In this document: positions 22,006-34,764 of the stretch, one piece after another
Layout of the letters: the number at the start of each line of letters is the position of its first letter
Numbering within the stretch: position 1 is the stretch's first letter
Assembly: GCA_039707465.1 (NCBI GenBank)
Contig: CM077644.1
Coordinates: 214,829,962-214,893,961 of the forward strand
Direction of reading: 5' to 3'
Origin: Rhabdophis nuchalis
Lineage: Eukaryota; Chordata; Lepidosauria; Squamata; Natricidae
DNA length: 64,000 bases
Program-made: the position numbers and the translations under genes
The notes under the pieces: model-generated
Databases searched by the model: none
Told to the model about the DNA's origin: nothing
Seen by the model: the letters and a program-made list of their open reading frames with translations, nothing else

Positions 22006-24019
22006 GACTTATGAACTAAAATTATATTTAAGAAATGATTTAACAGAAACCATCTGAATTGTTTTTCCAAAGCAAGCCTGATTTCTATTTCTTCCTTTGA
22101 ATGCCTTATTTCTTTCTTACATTATCATTACTTCTTTGACATTAAACCTGCAGGGTCATTTTTAATATTTAAGAGTATTTTAGTTTCTATAAGAGTATTT
22201 TAATTTCTATAGAATAATTCCAATTATTTTCCTCTACATAGGTGTAATTTTAAAGGGCTTAAAAATCCTTAAAATGAATAACTATTTTGGGTTCAAATTG
22301 TGTTACACAATGTTGATAATCAAACTGTAAATATATTATTAATACTCCATATTTCTGTTACAAGGCCAGTCAAAACAGCTAAAATTTTAATACATTTAAC
22401 AATTAGATTAATTGCAGGCATGGAAGACCAAAATCTGAACTAGAATATTGTAGCCAATAAGCAGCATCTCCAATATTACCTATGATGAGTCTTCTGCATT
22501 GGCATTCAATTTTGGAAAACTATTAATAATAATGCTCATTGCACAATTATTTATATTTAGTTCATATTTAGCTTAGTTATTATTACTGCATATTAGAAAA
22601 TAATACTTAATAAAGCATGCTTCAAAGACTACAAAATCTTTATTTGTATTAATTAATATTAATTATTAATCTGAGTAAACAGGAAAGAGAACAGAAAAAT
22701 TTCAACATCAGTTAATTAAAAATAATATACAATCAGACAAAATACTCTGATCTCAAAAATGGTAACAGGGTCTGGAATGGCAAAACTGTTAACTGTCATA
22801 ATGAAGGTTAACAATAGAAGGATCATGTATAACATTAGATATATTACTAAAGCAGTGAAATATGCAAATTCATATTCAAAAAGCAATAAAAATTAAATCT
22901 AAAATTGGGCAACAAAAATATATTTATTTATTCAATATTTTGACTGCAGTTTGAATTTGCTGAACAGAGATTAGTGTAAGGAGATACTAAAAGGCTTTTG
23001 AATTCAAGAAAGAAACAACATAAAAAGTCAGTGATCAACAGTTTGTTTTATCTCAAGATGTGTATGGACAATCTAGTATCCATATGCAGATTTCCAGATT
23101 CCAGGATTGCAGAACTGGCATTTTGTAGTAAAAAAGCTATTTTAGCGAAAATAAATGGTGATGAAGAATATAGAGTGGGGATAATATAATTCTCTCTTTT
23201 AGAGATGTCCCATTCCTTTCCTGCTATTAAATCAAACGAAATATTAAAAAGGAATATAACTCTAAAACTTTTCTTTTTTCTAAAGCATCTTTTTTATCAA
23301 TTCCTGTTGTTTTGTAAACGTGGTGCTTTACCTGGACATGCTGCACAAATCGAGCTAAATGAGGTTTATTTAATAAAGTTTAACAAAGTCATGGTTTATG
23401 TGATACATGAAACTAACCAATAGAAAGTATTTTTGTATGCCTTGCATATCAGGATCTGATGGGGAGACTATTGGAAGGCTGGAGCAGACTATTTATGAAA
23501 AGTAAAAGTTGATTTAAGTATATTTTGGCATTTCTAATAAAACAATTATTTCTGCATTCTATATTTTTACACATCAAGAATTAAAAAATAAACTTAGATT
23601 TTTATTGTATACTGTTATGAATAAATTATAATGAAGAGTTGGGAATGGCAATGCCAAGGATCAAAGAAAGAAAATTATTCCCCAAAATTAAAAAAGCTAG
23701 AAAAGGAGAAAAACAGCAACAAAGAAAGCAAAACTTTCAAATCCTAAATCCTAATAGCACTATAGATTTTATTTTATTATCTGCTATCATCACTTTTTAT
23801 AAAGTTCAAAATTCTGACTTCAGAGTCCTGGCTGAGACTCCCCATCCCGAAAAGATACGATGAGTAGGGACTCTGCGAAAGCTCCAAGTAAAAAATGGAG
23901 AAACTAAATATGTACAACCTATAGGACAGCAGGGAATGGAGGGGAGGTAACATGACTGAAAGTCTGAAACCTTTATATTAAGGGTGTGGATGAAGTACTA
24001 GAAGGCAGTATTTTCAGTA
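22006..24019. other. SREK1 intron 1, unassigned
   Basis: Two kilobases of AT-rich sequence with only short open frames that I regard as chance. Confidence 0.4.
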
Positions 24020-24245
24020 TTAAGCAAAAATCAAAACGTAAGGGCATAATCTCAAACTGATAGGAGGAAATTCAAAAGCAATGTTTGAAAGCTTGGGACC
24101 AGCTTCCAGCAGAAACAGTGGGTGAATTATTAGTAACTGAGTTTAAACATAAACCAATGTCCATCATCTGACAAACATTTTAAAAATAAAAAACTCTCAA
24201 AAGACAGGCTGGATGGACGACTAGAGGTATTTTTCTGACATCAGA
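24020..24245 (+). mobile_element. Probable old CR1 3' fragment
   Basis: A weak readable island, RRKFKSNV then LGTSFQQKQWVNY, resembles the CR1 C-terminal RRNFLTVR...WNSLPxEVV region. Highly decayed, no tail preserved. Confidence 0.35.
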
Positions 24246-24794
24246 AAAACATTTTCTATGTTTTCTTTTACTTGGAATGTCCTTCATCTGAATTAAGTCT
24301 ACATTCACTTCTAATATTCAGGACGCTTTTAAGAACATGCCTTTTTCAACGCCAGATAAGTGAAGCAACAGAAAAGCATGTATAGTAAGTACATAGGTAT
24401 TTGCTTTTGGGTATATCTTAACCTTAAGGTTTATCTTTTTAATAGAATCATGTCTGCTATCAGTGACTTTTATCCCACAGCACATTCACATGCAGAATTC
24501 TAACTAAATTGATTATAACAAGTACTTGAACACAAGTTGGGAATCTTTTGGGGAAACCCTAACAATTCAACTTACCCTGAATATTATTGAAAGACTGTAA
24601 GATATGCATATCAAGATTTAAGATTTTACATAAGGTGTAAAGTATCTGTGATTGACCATAAAATGTTCAATTTATCCACAATATTAAACTGAAGATGCCT
24701 TAAATAGGTTGCAATTCCTATCCTAACCGTACTGAATTGGTGGTTCTGCCCCATGAAATTTCATTAATCCCTGTTCCAATTAAGTAAACAAAGA

Positions 24795-24855
24795 TAGAAA
24801 ATAGAATAGAATAGAATTCTTTATTGGCCAAGTGTGATTGGACACACAAGGAACT
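24795..24855 (-). repeat. (TAGAA)n run and adjoining interspersed repeat end
   Basis: A TAGAATAGAATAGAAT run is followed by TTTATTGGCCAAGTGTGATT and GGACACACAAGGAA. I recognise this junction as a recurrent squamate repeat, but I cannot name the parent family. Confidence 0.5.
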
Positions 24856-25349
24856 GAAGCTCTGCAGGGACCTAAGGTTGGTTGAAAGAATAAGGCTGAT
24901 AAACGGCACCACAGAATCTAATTCGGGCGGTTGGATGAGCTGAGGGGGAGAAGTCTCTGGGAAGGAGCTAGAGGGCTGCCCTTGCCGCATCTTTTTCAAA
25001 GCCAAACCAACGGAGCTCCCACAGAAAGAACCTTATCTGCAGAGGGCTCGGATCAGGACTTCTAACAAAGAAGCGCCAACCGGCGGCCTTTCTCACAATA
25101 CCGAAAGGGAAAAGAATGATAGGACTGAGAGGGAAGAGGGAGAAAAATAAGTCCGTTAATAGGTGCCATCTTCAGTCCGGGCAACAATCCTATCAGAAAG
25201 CAAAAGCTCCAAAACGGAGCTACTCCCAGCCACCCACAAGCAAAATGGAGGGCGCAGCATCCGGTCAGCTTTTTTTTTTTTCAATATACCCCTTTCCTTA
25301 AAAGACTGTCATTCCCGCCATTCTCTATGGCTTCCCGGGCCTCACTTAC

Positions 25350-25510
25350 TCCGGAGGGTAAAGGCGCAACTCCTCAATGTCACCTAGGAAACCGAAGAGC
25401 GTCCGCATCTGCTCACTAGTAACCGCGGAGGATAAATTAGTGACTTGAATAACCGAAGTAGGAGTTAAAGGAAAGCCGAGGGGGACCCCGATTCCACCGC
25501 TGTTCATCAT
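25350..25510 (-). CDS. SREK1: SREK1 coding exon 1 (start codon, first half of RRM1)
   Basis: The translation from the first ATG is MMNSGGIGVPLGFPLTPTSV, then IQVTNLSSAVTSEQMRTLFG and FLGDIEELRLYPP. This is the SREK1 N-terminus with the RRM1 RNP2 strand VIQVTNL. Two ATGs lie back to back (25508-25510 and 25505-25507). As I recall it, the family starts MNSGG, so either may serve; I took the 5' one because it is met first by scanning. The same frame stays open upstream to an ATG at 25625-25627, which I judge to be 5' UTR or promoter. The donor GTAAGT (25344-25349) splits an Asp codon. SREK1 is a nuclear RS-domain regulator of alternative splicing. Confidence 0.92.
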
Positions 25511-25960
25511 GATGGCGGCAATTTCTCTCTCTGACCCAAGCCAACGCACGTAAGCGAAGGGACGGAAGTTACCATAGAAATGGCGTCTTATCCTAGAGTG
25601 TTTATACGTTGCGATGTTTCCGTTCATGTGGTATTCTATGAGGTGGGAAGCGTTAACAGCGCTAGCCCTACGGGTATGGCTTTCCTAGAAAGGTTGTTTT
25701 GTAGAGGAGGGTCGGGGGGAAATCGCTATTTTGGACTGTCATTGTGAACTAGGAGTGATACATTATCTCGCCACTATTGGAATTGAAGTCCAGCACGTCT
25801 GAAAAGGGAGAAGTCGGAGAGGACAGCTCTATGGTCAAAGTATCTCAAATACAAAAACCAAGGCACAATGCGAAGCCCAACCTTTCCTCAAGCCGGGACG
25901 AAGTTCTCCCGCATAAAGCAAATTCACTGGTTGACGCACGTGGGAACCGGGGAGGGGGGG
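25511..25960 (-). promoter_or_regulatory. SREK1 5' UTR and probable promoter
   Basis: GC- and CpG-richer than the surroundings, with no TATA box in view. Next to the start codon, GATGGCGGC (plus strand 25511-25519) fits the YY1 consensus often found at housekeeping initiators, and a second ATGGCG lies near 25578. The transcription start cannot be fixed from sequence alone. Confidence 0.45.
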
Positions 25961-26486
25961 GGTGTTTTAGGCTGGTGCAGGGTATGACGACATACAGTAT
26001 TTTGTAAGCCTAATTTGAATTACCCACAATTTTAGCGCCTTAAGCACATTTTCTTGTCTCGTGTTTATATAAAACATGTTTTATAGAATTATGAGACAAA
26101 GAAAAACATCTTTTAAGTAGCGCAAGCGTCTTCTATAGGTGGATTTTCCATGCATGGCAACAATCCTTCACGGCACTAAACAATATTATTTGCGTTGTTC
26201 GGTTGTGCACAGATTAGACCAGGTTTAAAAAACGCATCCTAGGAATGAGGCTCCTGCGCCAGCTTCAGAGCCATAACACGTTCAACTCTTGGAAGTGTTA
26301 GGGGTTTGGGAATCCACAGCCACCACAACTGCTCAATGTCATGGCAGATGCCTGAGAGGCGGACAAAACGAGGCTTGGCCAGAAAGAGGTCTTGGTATGT
26401 TTTCAGAGCTTTCATGCTAATTGAGTGTCTTCTCACAAATCACGTATTTTCCTCACATACAATGAATGCAAGGTTTATCAGTTTAG

Positions 26487-26632
26487 CTGTGGCCTAGAGG
26501 TGGAGCTCTAGCCTCACAAGCAGGAGTTTGTGAGTTCAATCCTAGGTAGAGGCAGATGTAGGGTCTCCTGCTTGGGCAGGGGGTTGGGCTAGATGACCTG
26601 CAAGGTCCCTTCCAACTCTGTTAATTCTCTAT
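26487..26632 (+). mobile_element. tRNA-derived SINE with CR1-type tail
   Basis: A box TGTGGCCTAGAGGTGG and B box GAGTTCAATCC form a tRNA-like head. The 3' part (GGGTTGGGCTAGATGACC, CCCTTCCAACTCTG, TTAATTCT) is the CR1 3' end. A CR1-mobilised SINE. Confidence 0.75.
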
Positions 26633-26707
26633 CCCGGCTTTTCACGGTTCTTTGAAAAATCTAAGCGGAAGAGCAGTAACGGAATAAGAGAGAGGTTTTT
26701 CCAAAGC

Positions 26708-26748
26708 GGGTGGGGTGGGGTGGGGTGGGGTGGGGTGGGGTGGGGTGG
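26708..26748. repeat. (GGGGT)n microsatellite
   Basis: Seven or more tandem GGGGT units; G-rich on the plus strand and able in principle to form a G-quadruplex. Confidence 0.9.
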
Positions 26749-27587
26749 AGAGGACACCGAGAAGGACCAGGGGTGGGATCCTAGCAGCTCTCTCTGTACT
26801 GGGGTCCTCAGCAAGCTTTCCTCTGGGTAGATTCAACTCGCTTCAGAGATGGTCCCTAAGAAGCCTGGCAAATATTTTGGACAATTTTGGATATCAAATT
26901 TTAGTATTAACAGTTCAGGGATGAAAAAGGAGTCAAAAAAAGATTCAGATTTTGAAACACTTTGATTTCTAGGTGTGAAATGGCCAATGATCTTAAGTAA
27001 GCAAAAAGCCCTGGACTAGTTTTGACAAATTTGTATTTTAAACACACTTATGTTTTCAAAATGAACTGCTTGTTTGACTTGCAATACTTATTAGTAATTA
27101 GTATTGAATTTGTGTTAATAATTGTGCAAATAGAACTCCCACAAAGCATACTTGAGAGACCTGGAAAAGCATCCTCTAAATTGTTGCCATTGATAAATGG
27201 CTGTGAATTTCATTTAAGAGTCAATCTGTCTATCTACTTACCTTCAGGAATAGCAATAAGTATAAAATGATTTGTTCATACATTGTATTTAATTCAAATA
27301 ATTTTTTAAAAATTCTTTAAAAATTCCAAGGGGGGATTCAACAATTTATAAAAAATAAAACTGATGTAAATTGAAACCAAGAAAGTACACATAACTTTAA
27401 AGAGCATTAGTTTATTATCTATTCTTCTCATGTGTTACTCCAGAAACAATTTAATTATATACAAAAAAACTGGAATGCTGAATAAATGCTGATCAATAAA
27501 AACATTACAGAGCGGCTGACAAGGGAATAGTTATTTTAAAAAGTAGTATACAGCAAATTAATGATAAAGGCTTGATTCTGTGTGTCC
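26749..27587. other. Intergenic ERBIN-SREK1, unassigned
   Basis: Between the probable ERBIN poly(A) site and the SREK1 promoter; no feature recognised. Confidence 0.4.
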
Positions 27588-30186
27588 TTTATTGCTATGA
27601 TTGTGTTCACTGATGTGTTCAAGTATGTACACATTTTTAAACTCCAGTCAAAAATAGTAAAAAAAATATTTACACAATAAATATGTGGGACTTTTTCCAA
27701 AAATTTCATTTGAACTGATTCTTTAAAGAACTGTTACAAAAAAACCTGAATTGATAACATGATTCATTCTGTATCTATTCCATCGAATTTCCAGATATAT
27801 TTTGATAAAATGAGAAACATTAAAAACCCATGGCTTCAAGAAATGTCTTCCTGTTTTGATGAGCTTCTTTTTCAACAATCTCTCCTCAAACATTTATTCT
27901 GACAATGTTTTTCCCCACAAAAGAACTTTAAACAGAATTTTATTTCCTTGCAAACAGACAATAAGCACCATTTTTCTTGCACTGTTACTTTAAACAATAA
28001 AAAAATTTGGCAATGTTTTTAACAAAAAATATTCAAATGAATTTCTAATTTAGTTTAAGGAATATTTCTCATTTCATACAAAATACAATATTTTGGGACA
28101 TATTTCATTCTTACATCTTGTATGCAAAGATAAATTGAATCCATATTCAGTTTTGAAACTTATCTATCACATAATTATTTTGTTTCTTTATATTCTCTTT
28201 ATTAAAAGACTGAATTTAATAGTTAAAAGCAATGAATATGAATGTGAGTCACTGAATAAATTGTAAATAAAATAACAACACTGAAGCCTGTCACCATATA
28301 ACTATGTTTTTTAAAGATTAACAGCACACAGAAAATGTGAATTTTACCAAAATACAGCACATTTCTGCTAATATAAAAAAACAATGCCTATGTAAATTTT
28401 AATAAAATCAACTAAAATTAATGTACAAAGAGTTGTTAAAGGATTTCAATTAAAATTAAGAATTATATGCATTACAATATTCAGTTGGTAAGAGAAGTGC
28501 AATATCATTTAAGTTTAGGAATTCAAAAACTACTGAGAGCTAACAATGTGAAGTTTCCATTCAAGTATGCTTTCCAAAATCTTTAACAGATTGGTACTTT
28601 GCGAAATTTATTTTTAAAACTATCAATTTCTATTAAAATTTCAATTAAATGAATATTTTTTCAATGATGGGTTGATCATTCACTTTTAAAAACAGTTGCT
28701 GTCTTCTATGGCACTTTTCTGTGGTCCATAATATCTATGTATTACTTTTTATCTTGTGAATTAGGAAATATTATCTCTGTTACATCATGAACATGAAGAA
28801 CATAAACATTTGTCATAAACAAAATTATAATCCAATGTTTTATGCAAGTAATAATAAACAAAAGGCAGCTTGTAATAAATCACTCTTACATTAATATAGT
28901 TAGAAATCCTTTAATGACTCTGAAGTGTCGAGTTCACATTTAATGTCACCTGTAGGAACAGCCCTTTGAAGAAGATCACATAAGTTGGTGGGCCTAAAAA
29001 ATACCTGTCCCTTTACAATAGGGCGCAACCTTCTATTGCTGTGCAACAGCGTCCCATAACCTGGCTTTGGTTATAGCTCCATCGTATTATTTATTTTAGT
29101 CTCACAAGGCAATTGAAGGCCAACGAAAATCAAGAGTCCTTTTGAAATCGTTTATTCTGGGGCACCCCAATCTTCATATGGCTCAGTATCATAAGCCTCC
29201 TTGAAAAGACCACAGCTTTTCTCATCAGAACATGCACATGTTAAAATTCAATGTGTCTACGCATCATCATCATACATTACAGGCAACACAGCAAAAACTG
29301 GCCATTTCAGGTTCTTTTCAAAAATGTATAAATAATTTGAATATGGAGCATCTCATACAAGGCAGAAGAAAATCATCCTTTTATATAAAAGCAGGAATTT
29401 TCGTAATGAGAGTTCCTTTTCAGTACAACTCCATAGAATATTTTAAAAAAATATGTGTGATTAAAAACACTCAAAACTAAATTACACATAAGAATATGAA
29501 AGGCAATGGATTTGATATGAACCAATCCTGTAGAACTTCCAGAAGTATATTATTCATTCTGCCTTTTTAAAAAAACACCTTCATTTTTATTGCATTTTTT
29601 CCAATTGGTACATATAGATTCTCCCTTAATTTTAATTTCATACTTTTACCTAGCCTTTTAATTTAATCCAATCAGTCCACTTTCAGTCTACCAATTATTC
29701 ATCTATACAATACGCACATTGTAAAGCCAACTTTTAAAATTTCTTACCAATATCTACCGAAGTGGTTTCAACAAAGATTCTAAAACTAAATGAAAAATTA
29801 AAGGCAACAAAACTGCTAAAGGACAGAAAGCCCTGCCATCTGTCCACTGGCTACAATGGAGGCTCCTTGTACACAAAAGTTATTTAATGTATATGAATTA
29901 TCCACAAAATAAACCTACCATCTGTACAAAATATACCACAGGTTTGTTCTTGAAGGAGTGATCCTTGATTGCCACACTGTCTTAAAACAATTTAGCTCTA
30001 ATCACCATATGCATTTCCATAACTGCTTCATTTATATTCTTTACAGTGGTTTCCCCCATAACCACAAATTCATTATTTTATTACTGTACATAGTTTTAAA
30101 AGTTTTGCATACAAAAATAGTCAAAATATTAAGTTTTCCACAAGTCCTTCAAAAATTACACAGAATTTCCTCTTTCTCCACAGTGT
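27588..30186 (-). other. ERBIN: Probable ERBIN 3' UTR
   Basis: A repeat-poor AT-rich stretch directly 3' of the ERBIN stop. On the minus strand AATAAA occurs several times; the furthest one I would use is at 27588-27593. The end point is an inference, and shorter 3' ends are possible at other AATAAA sites (for example near 29585 and 29145). Confidence 0.4.
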
Positions 30187-30291
30187 TTAAGAAAGCTCTC
30201 GAACAATAGTAAGTTCCACTGTGTTCTGAAAAGTCTTTAGCAAAGATACTGCTTGCCCATGATCAATACTGATGAAGCTATATCCATTAGC
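30187..30291 (-). CDS. ERBIN: ERBIN last coding exon (end of PDZ domain, stop codon)
   Basis: The translation is [20 protein letters not shown], then [14 protein letters not shown] and stop (TAA, 30187-30189). It contains the last helix and strand of the PDZ domain. The His in IDHGQAV is the alpha-2 His expected of a class I PDZ. ERBIN ends a few residues after the domain, as usual for LAP proteins. Acceptor CAG at 30292-30294, phase 0. Confidence 0.95.
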   Translation of the reverse strand, partial: ANGYSFISIDHGQAVSLLKTFQNTVELTIVRELS

Positions 30292-30903
30292 CTGAAAAGA
30301 AACAAAAACATTAATAAATTAAAAGCAAATATTTTCAACAAGTTTTTAAAATTTGTTTTTGAAACTTATTTTGTTTTGGAACACCATTCAAATGAAATTC
30401 TAATTTATAATTTTCAGAAAACTTTACTGTTGTTCCAATAACATGTAAATGGAGGAGGAACAAACATATGTTCAACATACAGTCACCGCCACTATCTACT
30501 ACCTCTAGGAACTGAATTAACAAAATCATTGTCATCATTACAGCTAAGATTATAAGCTACCAAATCCTGAAATATTAAATCGTTAATTCAAACACTTTAT
30601 CTGGAAACTTTACTAAATACTGTACTATTTTGCAATAAGACTCAAAATGGTAATTCCTCCGCCTTTTTATTTAAAATCAAAGATTTATATACAATTATTC
30701 ATTTTTAATCATTTGTATGCTGCCTTCAGAATTTTTTTCAGGGTGGTTTATAATATGTGACAGAGAAAAGACAGTATTAATAGACTTTTTCCTAATTGTT
30801 TACATAAGGGGGAAACAGGTAAAATTCAGAAAACTGATAGAATCTTGCAGACAAAGACATAACATTGTTGAAAATAATTTATGAAGACTTTAAATTATAT
30901 TAC

Positions 30904-30978
30904 CTGAATAATTTTATCTCCTGGCTGTAATAATTTTGATGCGGGTCCTTCAGCCTGGACTCTAGTCACAAAAATACC
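30904..30978 (-). CDS. ERBIN: ERBIN PDZ exon (middle)
   Basis: 25 codons, [20 protein letters not shown] then DKIIQ, the central PDZ strands with the LQPGDKII turn. Donor GTAATA, acceptor GAAG. Phase 0 at both ends. Confidence 0.95.
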
Positions 30979-31831
30979 CTTCAAGATAACACAAACAGAA
31001 TTAGTATTCATCTTATAATAAACATGTATTTATATTGGATAGAAGCAGCTATTGGCTGGCTATATTATTTTGAACAAAAAATATTTCAAATCTAAATTCA
31101 TGCATGTTACTAAAGCCACTAAAATGTGTAGGAAATGTATGACTAGGGCAGTTAGTAGATATGTGGGATTCTGCAGCCCAATCTCTGAATAATATTATAT
31201 TTATACTTGCCTCTGATACAAAATAAATGTTAACTACATAGTAATGAAAATAAAGAATTGGTAATGAACCCAGCTTAATATCACAATATTAGACCATATC
31301 AGTCAGTACCACACAAGTAGAATGGCAATGGTTAATATTCCAAATCTTTTTTACTGCATAGAACTTTTATTTCTGCTATGGCAAAGCTCCCAACCGGGAA
31401 GCTATCATAAAACTTCCAAACATTCCCAAGCCCCCACCCCCACCCCCCAGTTTTAAGTAATACAATTCTTCCATTCTGAATGGAAGAATTAGGAAAGGAA
31501 TTGGCTATTTATCAACTGCCAGGGGGTAACTGTAGTGCATTGATTTCCTGAAGCCTAATGAAAAGCCTTATTGGTCAGAGTGATGATCATTATGGTAATT
31601 ACATTGGTAATTGATCTCATGGATTCTGAAAAGGGTGCAGCTGGACTGCTAGGTTTATCAACCTACAGGAATCAATTTGCATAGATTTTTGTTAGCTGAC
31701 ATCTACAGGTTCCACTAGCCTAAGTCTTTTCAATATATAGCAGATTCTACACTTCAATTTGTTTATTTAGAGAGCCATAAAGTATGCTTACTTCCTAAAT
31801 ATTGGAGAGGTTGGGGGAGACTTATGCCAAT

Positions 31832-32405
31832 GATAAGGTGACCAGACGTCCCGCTTTTTTGGCGGGACAATCACGCTTTTCAAGAATTAGTCCCGCCCCC
31901 CACCGCCTCTTAAAAATGTCCCGCTTTTTGCCTGGAGAGGCGGCGGGGGGCAGGCGGCGGCCGCTCTGCATGCGCTCAGAGGCGGCTTGCGGCCAGGGCA
32001 GCAACGCGGGCAGGAAGCGGTGGCCAGAGGGGGCTGACGGACAGGTGGGGGCCGGCGAGGGAGGAGCAAGCGAGAAGCCAGCAGGTGGAGGAGGAAGAGG
32101 ATAGCTGTGCGCGGCTGGGGCGCAGCCCTGAACTTTGCGGCACGGCCGCAATGCACTTACAGCCGCTCTGAGCACCACCGCCGCCGCCTCCCCGCCCAAG
32201 CCGGCCACTCTCAGCGCATCACGGTGCAAACTTCAGGGCCGCGCGGGCTCCGGCTGAAGCCCTGAACTTTGCGCCGCTCGTCCCGGACGAGCTGGGCAGG
32301 GAGGGGACGCAGAGGCAGTGGGGCTCACGCCTGGCCGCTGTCAGCGCATTAGCCAATGACAATCTTCCCTGCTCGGTTTCCCCATTGTTTTTCTGGGGAA
32401 CCTAG
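31832..32405. repeat. GC-rich interspersed repeat, family unknown
   Basis: It starts GGTGACCAGACGTCCCGC, with tandem variants of a TCCCGCTTTTTxGCGGGAC motif, and then runs over 400 bp of CpG-rich sequence inside an AT-rich intron. I see no protein supported by motif. The start resembles a repeat head that I have seen in reptile genomes, but I cannot assign it. Confidence 0.45.
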
Positions 32406-33139
32406 CAGGGATGGTTGGAAATAGTGTTACTGTAGTGTTATAGTGTCACTGTATTGTTGAAATTATTTTCTATTACACACTATGTTTATGTTATGTTTAA
32501 TTTTTTTCTTATTTTCATGGTGAAGACAGCTTTTTTTTTAAATCAAAAGATTATGTAAATGGTCAAACATCATTTCAGTATTTTAATCCTGAAAATTTGA
32601 AGACATTTTGAAAACTGTATTATGAAATGTTAATGAAAAATAAGCACACAAATAAGTCATAGTGAGATAGATGTAGGAAATTAAAATTCACATTTTAAAC
32701 ATACTTTTTTATATTTTATGTTCATTATAAAGATGTAAAGATATTGGATGGCATCCATGAGGAAAAAAAAGTACCATTTTAAACCCAGAACAGCTAAATG
32801 GACACAAAGAATTCCTGTTTCTGTGGAATTTCATTTAACGAAGAACAGAGGGAAGGATTAAATATTCTATTTGAAGTAAAGGCAATATGGCAATGCAAAA
32901 ATCAAACCTGCAAATAACAGTGCAGATCTTTTAATGTCAAGGCAGTGTGATTTCTAGTATGAATTGCTTAGCGGCTTAACAGTCACATTCCATATTAACA
33001 ATTCTTTAAGAAAATTAAACAGAGTTCATTGCAATAGTTTAACCATATTCCGTTATCTCACAAATCTTCAGAAACTGAGTGGCAAATAAGCTAAAGAAAC
33101 AAGCCAATCCACCCGCACAAGATGTGGTGTATATGTGAA

Positions 33140-33515
33140 GAGTTACAATTCTCCTCCTTCTTTGTGGCAGCCTTTGAGATATAGCAGTCTTCCGATATCT
33201 CAGAGGCTGCCACAAAGAAGGAGGAATCAAACTAGTCTCCAAAGCACCTAAAGGCAGAACAAGAAGCAATGGGTGGAAATTAATCAAGGAGAGAAGCAAC
33301 TTAGAACTGAGAAGGAATTTCCTGACAGTTAGAACAATTAACCAGTGGAACAGCTTGCCTCCAGAAGTTGTGAATGCTCCAACACTGCAAGTCTTCAAGA
33401 AGATGTTGGATAGCCATTCGTTTGAAATGGTATAAGGTTTCCTGCCTGGGCAGGGGGTTGGACTAGAAGACCTCCATGTTCCCTTCCAACTCTGCTATTG
33501 TATTGTATTGTAACT
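33140..33515 (+). mobile_element. CR1 LINE 3' end with a 5' foldback
   Basis: From about 33220 it reads as CR1 C-terminus (SNGWKLIKERSNLELRRNFL, TVRTINQWNSLPPEVVNAPT) with one or two changes. It then carries the CR1 3' UTR (GGGTTGGACTAGAAGACCTCC) and an ATTGT-unit tail. Its 5' edge is duplicated in inverse orientation (33151-33182 against about 33195-33229). Confidence 0.8.
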
Positions 33516-33818
33516 CACCAGTTAGGAAATGAAAGTATGAAAGAAACAGATTTATAGAAAGTACTCGTGATTTAGATTACAAAATGTACAAAATGATGTT
33601 TAATTATATACAATTTTAGGATTTATATGAAATATTTATAAACAATGTATTAAGAATACATGAAAAAAGCATTGTCAAACAAAATATTCAACTCTGACGT
33701 ATAAATTATCAGTATATTTGTGATATTTGTATTTTCAATTTTTTCAAATGGTAAACAGTGCCTCAATGGATAAAGGATAAATGTTCATTTAAAAAACATA
33801 TTTTTAATTAATACTCAC

Positions 33819-33911
33819 ATCATCATCTGGTCTAAAGGGGTTTCCTCTACCCCCAACTCCTCCTGATATACTAAATCCAAGTTCTGGGTCTTTTTCAATT
33901 CTTACTCGAAT
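33819..33911 (-). CDS. ERBIN: ERBIN PDZ exon (start of domain)
   Basis: 31 codons, [20 protein letters not shown] then [17 protein letters not shown] is the carboxylate-binding (GLGF-type) loop of the PDZ domain, which in ERBIN binds C-terminal peptides such as those of ERBB2 and delta-catenin family proteins. The donor GTGAGT is strong; acceptor TTTTAG. Confidence 0.95.
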
Positions 33912-34074
33912 CTAAAATATGAAACATAATATTTAAAAGCAGGTTACCTACATATACAAGACTGTGAAAATGAAGATAATCAACCCAATTATCTTGAATA
34001 TGTTAGGGATATTATTATTTTTACAGGTTTTTTGTTTAGTTATTTTAGAGGTATTGTTTATATAAACAAATGAA

Positions 34075-34470
34075 GAACGGTTGCAAGAACTGGGCATGTC
34101 TAGTTTAATGAAAAGAAGGACTAGGAGAGACATGATAGCGGTGTTCCAATATCTCAGGGGTTGCCACAAAGAGGAGGAAGTCAAGCTATTCACCAAGGCA
34201 CCTGAGGGTAGAACAAGAAGCAATGGGTGGAAACTAATCAAGGAAAGAAGCAATTTAGAACTGAGGAGAAATTTCCTGACAGTTAGAACGATTAATCAGT
34301 GGAACAGCTTGCCTCCAGAAGTTGTGAATGCCCCAACACTGCAAGTCTTTAAGAAGATGTTGGATAGCCATTTGTCTGAAACGGTATAAGGTTCCAGCCT
34401 AGGCAGGGGGTTGGACTAGAAGACCTCCAAGATCCCTTCCAACTCTGCTATTGTATATTGTGTATATTGC
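34075..34470 (+). mobile_element. CR1 LINE 3' end
   Basis: An open C-terminal frame at 34081-34389 (YLRGCHKEEEVKLFTKAPEG, then the RRNFLTVRTINQWNSLPPEV box) is followed by the CR1 3' UTR and an ATTGTAT tail. Heavily 5'-truncated; antisense to ERBIN. Confidence 0.88.
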
Positions 34471-34764
34471 TTTTGTAAACTACACTGAAGGGAATCAAAA
34501 GTTAGCTAGATACACTTTATTTAAAATAAATAAAGTGTATCTAAAATGTTGACAGCGTTCCTAAGTAACGTCTATGAAAGTAAAATAGTACTGTCATAAT
34601 AAAGCCATTATCATTTTTGTATCATTTTCACTTCTGAAAGAGGCCAGTGGAAGAAAACAGCAAAACAGAATCAGTTAAATATAATTTTCAGTGCTTAGTT
34701 ATGGGAATGAAATCCATAATCAATTATGGATCAATGATCCATAAAATAGAAATGTCTCCCTTGC

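Noticed and set aside
26708..26748. Telomere-like repeat
   Set aside because: The unit is GGGGT, not TTAGGG; a simple microsatellite.
31802..32229. Overlapping 90-135 codon frames on both strands
   Set aside because: They follow from GC-rich sequence with few stops; no domain, no homology by eye, low-complexity Ala/Pro/Arg.
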